Assembly: GCA_021166815.1 (NCBI GenBank)
Contig: JAJPEO010000354.1
Span: 1-7,515 of the forward strand
Reading direction: 5' to 3'
Source of the DNA: Nocardioides sp.
Lineage (GTDB): Bacteria; Actinomycetota; Actinomycetes; Propionibacteriales; Nocardioidaceae
DNA: 7,515 nucleotides
Positions 1-7,515 of this stretch are shown one piece after another. The notes under the pieces were generated by a model. That model did no database searches. It was not told where the DNA came from and saw only the letters and a list, made by a program, of their open reading frames with translations. Position numbers and translations under genes: made by a program. The number at the start of each line of letters is the position of its first letter. The first letter of the stretch is position 1.

Positions 1-78
1 GGCGATGCCCGCGCCACCGTCTGGACCAACGACCTGACCCACGCCTACGTCCACGAGAACAGCGCCTACAGCTCATGA
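1..78 (+). CDS. argJ: Glutamate N-acetyltransferase / amino-acid acetyltransferase, C-terminal end (partial)
   Basis: The first 78 bases read in frame as 25 residues and a TGA stop, starting [12 protein letters not shown] and ending in the motif [15 protein letters not shown]. This DLT-YV-N-Y C-terminal signature is typical of ArgJ, the enzyme that transfers the acetyl group of N-acetylornithine to glutamate and so releases ornithine. The identification rests on this short tail plus position, because argJ directly precedes argB in actinobacterial arg clusters. The 5' part, including the autocleavage site that gives the alpha and beta chains, lies outside the window. Its TGA (76-78) overlaps the argB ATG by four bases (ATGA). 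An acetyl-recycling ArgJ implies the cyclic pathway, which agrees with the arginine-sensitive type of ArgB that follows. Confidence 0.9.
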   Translation, partial: GDARATVWTNDLTHAYVHENSAYSS

Positions 79-1010
79 GCACCTCGACGAACCCGACCCG
101 TCCCGATCCGACCAAGGCCCGCGTACTCGCCGAGGCACTTCCGTGGCTCAAGCGCTACCACGGCCGCACGATCGTCGTGAAGTACGGCGGCAACGCCATG
201 ACCAACGACGAGCTCAAGGTGGCCTTCGCCGAGGACATCGCCTTCCTGCGCTTCGCCGGCTTCAAGCCGGTCGTCGTGCACGGGGGCGGCCCCCAGATCT
301 CCAGCATGCTCGACCGGCTGGGCATCGAGTCCGAGTTCAAGGGCGGACTGCGGGTGACGACGCCCGAGGCCATGGACGTGGTGCGCATGGTGCTGGTCGG
401 CCAGGTGCAGCGCGAGCTCGTCGGCCTGATCAACCAGCACGGCGCGCTCGCGGTGGGCCTCTCCGGCGAGGACGCCGGCCTCTTCACCGCCGAGCCCACC
501 AACACCGTGGTCGACGGCGAGGAGGTGTCGCTCGGCCTGGTGGGCGAGGTCGCCCACGTGCGTCCCGAGGCCGTCCTCGACCTCATCGAGGCGGGCCGCG
601 TCCCAGTGGTCAGCTCGGTGGCGCCCGACGAGCACGGCCAGGTGCACAACGTCAACGCCGACACCGCCGCCTCGGCCCTCGCCGTGGCGCTCGGGGCCGA
701 CAAGCTCCTCGTGCTCACCGACGTCGAGGGGCTCTACCGCGACTTCGGCAACTCCGACGACCTGATCCAGGAGATCAGCCCGGAGGCGCTGGCCGAGATG
801 CTCCCGACGCTTGACGCAGGCATGGTCCCCAAGATGCGGGCCTGCTACGAGGCGGTCACCGGGGGAGTGGCGCGCGCGACCGTCGTCGACGGGCGCGAAC
901 CCCACGCCGTGCTGCTGGAGATCTTCACCGACGAGGGCGTCGGCACGCAGGTGCTGCCCGGGGTGGAGACCAAGCTGCGCAAGGCGTACGCGAAGGCGGA
1001 CGGATCATGA
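75..1010 (+). CDS. argB: Acetylglutamate kinase (arginine-sensitive type)
   Basis: This 311-residue cytoplasmic enzyme phosphorylates N-acetyl-L-glutamate with ATP, the controlled step of arginine synthesis in organisms that recycle acetyl groups. It belongs to the amino-acid kinase family. Visible motifs are VKYGGNAM (K36 and the glycine loop for phosphate), HGGGPQI (69-75), GGLRVTT (90-96, substrate site), NVNADTAA (192-199) and [11 protein letters not shown] (211-221, nucleotide side). Residues about 14-30 ([17 protein letters not shown]) match the extra N-terminal helix that arginine-inhibited hexameric kinases such as those of Pseudomonas and Thermotoga use to sense arginine, and which E. 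coli NAGK lacks. Feedback inhibition is therefore inferred. The ATG at 75 overlaps the argJ stop by four bases. No strong Shine-Dalgarno sequence is visible there, so translation probably depends on coupling to argJ. Confidence 0.97.
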   Translation: MSTSTNPTRPDPTKARVLAEALPWLKRYHGRTIVVKYGGNAMTNDELKVAFAEDIAFLRFAGFKPVVVHGGGPQISSMLDRLGIESEFKGGLRVTTPEAMDVVRMVLVGQVQRELVGLINQHGALAVGLSGEDAGLFTAEPTNTVVDGEEVSLGLVGEVAHVRPEAVLDLIEAGRVPVVSSVAPDEHGQVHNVNADTAASALAVALGADKLLVLTDVEGLYRDFGNSDDLIQEISPEALAEMLPTLDAGMVPKMRACYEAVTGGVARATVVDGREPHAVLLEIFTDEGVGTQVLPGVETKLRKAYAKADGS

Positions 1011-2182
1011 CCTGGCAGGAGCGCTACTCCGGGCACCTCGTCAACGCCTTCGGGCTGCCCAGGCTCGAGCTGGTCCGTGGGTCCGGCTCCCAGGTCTGGG
1101 ACTCCGAGGGGAGGGTCTACCTCGACCTGCTGGGCGGCATCGCCGTCAACAGCCTCGGGCACGCCCACCCGGCCGTGGTCGACGCGGTCCACACCCAGCT
1201 GACGACGCTCGGCCACGTGTCGAACTTCTTCACCTCCGAGCCCCAGATCCAGCTGGCCGAGCGACTCGGCGCCCTGGTCGGCCACCCGACCAAGGTGTTC
1301 TTCTCCAACTCCGGCACCGAGGCCAACGAGGCCGCGCTGAAGCTCACCAGGCTGACCGGGCGCACCCACGTCGTGGCCACCGAGGGCGCGTTCCACGGCC
1401 GCACCATGGGCGCGCTGTCCCTCACGCACAAGCCCGCCTACCGCGAGCCCTTCGAGCCGCTGCCCGGCGAGGTGACCTTCGTCCCGTACGGCGACGCCGA
1501 CGCCCTCGCCGCCGCCGTCACCGACGAGACCGCCGCCGTCGTCCTGGAGCCCATCCAGGGCGAGGCCGGTGTGCTCGTGCCGCCGGCGGGCTACCTCGCC
1601 GCAGCGCGGCAGGCCACCAGCGACCACGGCGCGCTGCTGTGGCTCGACGAGGTGCAGACGGGCATCGGGCGCACCGGCGCCTGGTTCGCCCACCAGCTCC
1701 CGTGGGCCGACGGTGTCGTGCCCGACGTGGTCACGCTCGCCAAGGGCCTGGGGGGCGGGATGCCGATCGGCGCCACCCTGGCGCTGGGCAGCGCCGCGGA
1801 ACTCTTCCAGCCCGGCAACCACGGCACGACCTTCGGCGGCAACCCGGTGAGCTGCGCGGCTGCACTCGCGGTGCTGTCCACGATCGAGTCCGAGGGTCTG
1901 CTCGAGCACGCCACGACCGTGGGCGCGCAGCTGCGCGCCGGCCTCGAGGAGCACCCGCAGGTGGTCTCGACCTCCGGGGCCGGCCTCCTGGTCGGCGTCG
2001 ACCTGGGTGCCGACATCTCGGCCGCGGTGACCGCGGCGGCCCAGGCAGCGGGGTTCATCGTCAACAACCCGACGCCGAGCCGCCTGCGGCTGGCGCCGGC
2101 CCTCACGCTCACCCGCCAGGAGGCCCAGGACTTCGTGGACGCCTGGCCGACCATCCTCGAGGCAGCAGGAGTCAGCTCATGA
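1007..2182 (+). CDS. argD: Acetylornithine aminotransferase
   Basis: This 391-residue PLP enzyme is a class III aminotransferase. It converts N-acetylglutamate 5-semialdehyde and glutamate to N-acetylornithine and 2-oxoglutarate in the cytoplasm. In order one sees [13 protein letters not shown] (100-112, phosphate-binding), [11 protein letters not shown] (127-137, aromatic/histidine stacking on PLP), EPIQGEAGV (181-189), [11 protein letters not shown] (214-224, Asp214 to the pyridine nitrogen) and [13 protein letters not shown], in which K246 is the Schiff-base lysine. Length and motifs are standard for ArgD. The family also includes succinyldiaminopimelate and GABA aminotransferases, but the position between argB and argF settles the role. 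The ATG lies in an ATGA overlap with the argB stop, and GAAGG at 992-996 is a plausible ribosome binding site. Confidence 0.97.
   Translation: MTWQERYSGHLVNAFGLPRLELVRGSGSQVWDSEGRVYLDLLGGIAVNSLGHAHPAVVDAVHTQLTTLGHVSNFFTSEPQIQLAERLGALVGHPTKVFFSNSGTEANEAALKLTRLTGRTHVVATEGAFHGRTMGALSLTHKPAYREPFEPLPGEVTFVPYGDADALAAAVTDETAAVVLEPIQGEAGVLVPPAGYLAAARQATSDHGALLWLDEVQTGIGRTGAWFAHQLPWADGVVPDVVTLAKGLGGGMPIGATLALGSAAELFQPGNHGTTFGGNPVSCAAALAVLSTIESEGLLEHATTVGAQLRAGLEEHPQVVSTSGAGLLVGVDLGADISAAVTAAAQAAGFIVNNPTPSRLRLAPALTLTRQEAQDFVDAWPTILEAAGVSS
2167..2171 (+). promoter_or_regulatory. Ribosome binding site of argF
   Basis: AGGAG lies seven bases before the ATG at 2179, inside the end of argD. It settles the argF start, because the same frame is open for more than a kilobase upstream. 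Confidence 0.7.
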
Positions 2183-3098
2183 CCCGTCACTTCCTCCGCG
2201 ACGACGACCTCACCCCCGAGGAGCAGGCCGAGGTTCTCGCGCTGGCTGCCACGATGAAGGCCGACCAGTTCGGCCACCGGCCACTGGAGGGTCCCCGCAC
2301 GGTCGCCCTGGTCTTCGACCGCCCGACGCTGCGCACGCAGGTCTCCTTCGCGGCCGGCATCGCCGAGCTCGGCGGCCACCCGATGACGGTCGACGGCGGC
2401 CTGGCCGCGATGGGCAAGCGTGAGGGCGTCGAGGACGTGGCACGCGTCCTCGGACGGCAGGCATCGGCCATCGTGTGGCGTACCGCCCACCAGTCCGACG
2501 TCGAGATCATGGCCGAACGCAGCGGTGTCCCGGTGGTCAACGCGCTCACCGACGAGTTCCACCCCTGCCAGCTCCTGGCCGACCTGCAGACGGTGCAGGA
2601 GCACAAGGGCCGCCTCGCAGGTCTCAGGGTCGCCTTCGTCGGTGACGGCGCCTGCAACATGGGCAACTCGTGGGTCCTCGCCGGTGCCATGGCCGGCATG
2701 CAGGTCAGCGTGGGTGCCCCCGAGGGCTACTGGCCCGACGCCGACGTGGTCGCCCGTGCCCGCGAGATCGGTTCCGGCACCGGCGGCTCGGTCGAGCTGA
2801 CGCACGACCCCGTGGAGGCTGTGACCGCCGCGGACGTGGTCGTGACCGACTCCTGGGTGAGCATGGGCCGCGAGGAGGAGTCGCAGGACCGGCTCCGGGT
2901 GTTCCCGCCGTACGGCATCACCTCCGAGCTGCTCGGGCACGCCGCCGACGACGCGATCGTCATGCACTGCCTGCCCGCCTACCGGGGCAAGGAGATCGCC
3001 GAGGAGGTGCTCGAGGGCCCGCAGTCGGTCGTGTGGGACGAGGCCGAGAACCGCCGTCACGCCCAGAAGGCGATCCTCATGTGGCTCCTGGAGCGGTC

Positions 3099-3102
<4 letters not shown>
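2179..3102 (+). CDS. argF: Ornithine carbamoyltransferase with a variant carbamoyl-phosphate loop
   Basis: This 307-residue enzyme joins carbamoyl phosphate and ornithine to give citrulline. It has the two-domain transcarbamylase layout. The carbamoyl-phosphate side shows R101 (VWRT), H128-P-C-Q131 (DEFHPCQ) and C264 in HCLP (263-266). The ornithine side shows N160, D224 and the S228-M229-G230 loop, all expected for a true ornithine enzyme. The usual S-T-R-T-R motif is replaced by T50-L51-R52-T53-Q54, and the Gln of the following '80s' loop appears to be Ala77. The reading frame stays open far upstream, but the ATG at 2179 is chosen because it overlaps the argD stop by four bases, has AGGAG at 2167-2171 seven bases away, and gives the [11 protein letters not shown] start seen in actinobacterial ArgF. 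Confidence 0.94.
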
Positions 3103-7072
<3,970 letters not shown>

Positions 7073-7103
7073 CCTGCACGTTTGCCTTGCGGACACCCCC
7101 GGT

Positions 7104-7133
7104 TTGGCGTCCTCGCCCCCATGGGGGTAATGT
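7104..7133 (+). promoter_or_regulatory. Candidate upstream rrn promoter (P1)
   Basis: TTGGCG (7104-7109) and TAATGT (7128-7133) are 18 bases apart and read as a sigma-70/SigA-type promoter pointing at the 16S gene. Two promoters in tandem are common before actinobacterial rrn operons. The -35 box has one strong mismatch and the spacer is very GC-rich, so this is a candidate only. Transcription would start near 7139-7141. Confidence 0.4.
7116..7127. repeat. Perfect 12-base palindrome between the candidate P1 boxes
   Basis: CCCCCATGGGGG is a perfect palindrome ending directly before TAATGT. It could be a protein-binding site or the top of a short hairpin. The maximal RNA stem is four to five G-C pairs. 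Confidence 0.6.
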
Positions 7134-7143
7134 TCTTCCTGTC

Positions 7144-7155
7144 GCCGCGAGCGGC
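7144..7155. repeat. Short inverted repeat GCCGC-GA-GCGGC
   Basis: This is a perfect 5-base inverted repeat with a 2-base centre, lying just after the expected start of candidate promoter P1. In such GC-rich DNA it may be chance. A second short one, GGCC-AGAA-GGCC, lies at 7167-7178. Confidence 0.35.
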
Positions 7156-7227
7156 ACCACGCCAGTGGCCAGAAGGCCGAAGTCGTGGGGCCCAGGGCGA
7201 CCACCATCGAGCAGGACGGTCTTCGGT

Positions 7228-7256
7228 TTGACGGAGACGGAAGCGCCCGGTAAGTT
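7228..7256 (+). promoter_or_regulatory. Main rrn promoter, TTGACG-N17-TAAGTT
   Basis: TTGACG (7228-7233) and TAAGTT (7251-7256) have the ideal 17-base spacing. The sequence after the -10 box, TGTGCAGGTTGCCCC, resembles the start region of mycobacterial rrn transcripts (GGCAGGGTTGCCCC). The start is therefore expected near 7262-7264, giving a leader of about 240 bases before 16S rRNA. Confidence 0.7.
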
Positions 7257-7312
7257 TGTGCAGGTTGCCCCGCGATCGAGTGCCCTACGGAGCACGAGGC
7301 GCGAGTGCGTCT

Positions 7313-7340
7313 GATTCTTGAGAACTCAACAGTGTGTTTG
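7313..7340 (+). promoter_or_regulatory. rrn antitermination (boxA-region) leader element
   Basis: The run containing TTGAGAACTCAACAGTGTG is the strongly conserved block in actinobacterial rrn leaders (GAGAACTCAATAGTGTG in mycobacteria, a near copy in Streptomyces). There it is linked to Nus-factor antitermination and leader folding. It contains a perfect inverted repeat, TTGAG-AA-CTCAA (7318-7329). The function is from family knowledge; the exact boxA borders are not resolved. Confidence 0.7.
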
Positions 7341-7367
7341 ATAGTCGACGAATTAGTTTGTTTTGCC

Positions 7368-7399
7368 CCGTTGACATGATCTTTGTGGTTGTGTCGCGG
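7368..7399 (+). repeat. Leader stem-loop with a bulge
   Basis: CCGTTGACA (7368-7376) can pair with TGTCGCGG (7392-7399): four pairs GACA/TGTC, one T-G pair, one bulged T and three G-C pairs, with a loop of about 15 bases. A leader hairpin after GCCCCGTTG is also present at this place in mycobacterial rrn leaders. Confidence 0.4.
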
Positions 7400-7416
7400 T
7401 TTCTTTGGCAATGATT

Positions 7417-7431
7417 CTGACAGTTTGTCAG
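7417..7431 (+). repeat. Hairpin CTGACA-GTT-TGTCAG
   Basis: This is a perfect 6-base inverted repeat with a 3-base loop in the pre-16S leader. The right arm is part of TTTGTCAGGG, which recurs 16 bases later. It is a possible alternative partner in pre-rRNA folding. Confidence 0.5.
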
Positions 7432-7449
7432 GGTTTGTTTTTGTCAGGG
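7424..7449 (+). repeat. Tandem direct repeat of TTTGTCAGGG
   Basis: The ten bases TTTGTCAGGG occur at 7424-7433 and again at 7440-7449. The mycobacterial leader has a single TTTTGTCAGG at about this point, a region thought to belong to the pre-16S processing stem. The strand that would pair with it, after 16S, is outside the window. Confidence 0.5.
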
Positions 7450-7504
7450 GATGTGGCTCTCTTTTTCCATGGCTGCGCTTTGGTGTGGTTGTGGGTTTTG
7501 TTTT

Positions 7505-7515
7505 TCTATGGAGAG
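7505..7515 (+). rRNA. 16S ribosomal RNA, extreme 5' end (partial)
   Basis: The window ends in TTTTTCTATGGAGAG. Actinobacterial 16S rRNA begins TTTTTGTTTGGAGAG followed by TTTGATCCTGGCTCAG, so only the first bases of the gene are present. The start is placed by analogy with the E. coli mature end (AAATTGAAGAG) and may be off by several bases. The preceding promoter and leader support the call. Confidence 0.8.

Larger units (their letters stand above)
7073..7504 (+). other. Non-coding rrn upstream region and pre-16S leader
   Basis: These 432 bases hold no supportable protein gene. The first part (7073 to about 7260) is GC-rich and carries two promoter-like arrangements with short inverted repeats. 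From about 7313 the composition changes sharply to T- and G-rich, with few A residues. The order of elements matches the known mycobacterial rrn leader: a -10 box, then GCAGGTTGCCCC, GAGAACTCAACAGTGTGTTTG, a TTTGTCAGG block and a TGGCTC...CTTTTTCC block, then a T-rich run into GGAGAG. The comparison is from memory, not alignment. Confidence 0.85.

Noticed and set aside
811..2178. Long open frame continuing upstream of argF in the same frame (from 811)
   Set aside because: It overlaps argB and argD fully, has an arginine/alanine/proline-rich translation without known motifs, and argF has a clear ATG with an AGGAG at 2179.
7091..7127. Rho-independent terminator after mpg
   Set aside because: The stems are short or mismatched and the following bases (TAATGTTCTT) are not a proper U tract. 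A promoter reading fits this stretch as well or better.
7371..7376. TTGACA as a further -35 box close to 16S
   Set aside because: No acceptable -10 hexamer occurs 16-19 bases downstream (the region reads TCGCGG), and the bases fit a leader stem instead.

Overview
The window is high-GC bacterial DNA with tightly packed genes, all on the + strand. It fits an actinobacterium. The gene order argJ-argB-argD-argF-argR-argG-argH matches the mycobacterial and streptomycete-type arginine cluster, and the ribosomal leader at the right end closely resembles known actinobacterial rrn leaders. The ArgF and ArgG details lean towards the Nocardioides/Propionibacteriales side, but that placement is inference, since no search was possible.

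Layout: 1-78 is the 3' end of argJ. Positions 75-6483 hold six complete arginine genes: argB, argD, argF, argR, argG and argH. Each start overlaps the previous stop by 1 or 4 bases, so this is almost certainly one translationally coupled transcript whose promoter and ARG-box operator lie upstream of the window. A 3-methyladenine DNA glycosylase gene (mpg type, 6470-7072) overlaps the end of argH by 14 bases and ends the coding run. Positions 7073-7504 contain no protein gene. They hold a candidate upstream promoter, a well-formed rrn promoter (TTGACG-N17-TAAGTT) and a transcribed leader with the conserved TTGAGAACTCAACAGTGTG element. The last bases (about 7505-7515) are the first bases of 16S rRNA, cut by the window edge.

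Together the enzymes run the second half of arginine synthesis. ArgB phosphorylates N-acetylglutamate; the ArgC step is not in view. ArgD transaminates the semialdehyde. ArgJ moves the acetyl group back to glutamate and releases ornithine. ArgF carbamoylates ornithine to citrulline, and ArgG and ArgH convert citrulline to arginine and fumarate. ArgR is the arginine-responsive repressor. ArgB carries the N-terminal extension typical of arginine-inhibited kinases.

I see no novel system such as a defence island, mobile element or CRISPR array. The points most worth a second look are the altered carbamoyl-phosphate motif of ArgF, the E. coli-type ArgG sitting in an actinobacterial operon, and the structure of the rrn promoter and leader region.
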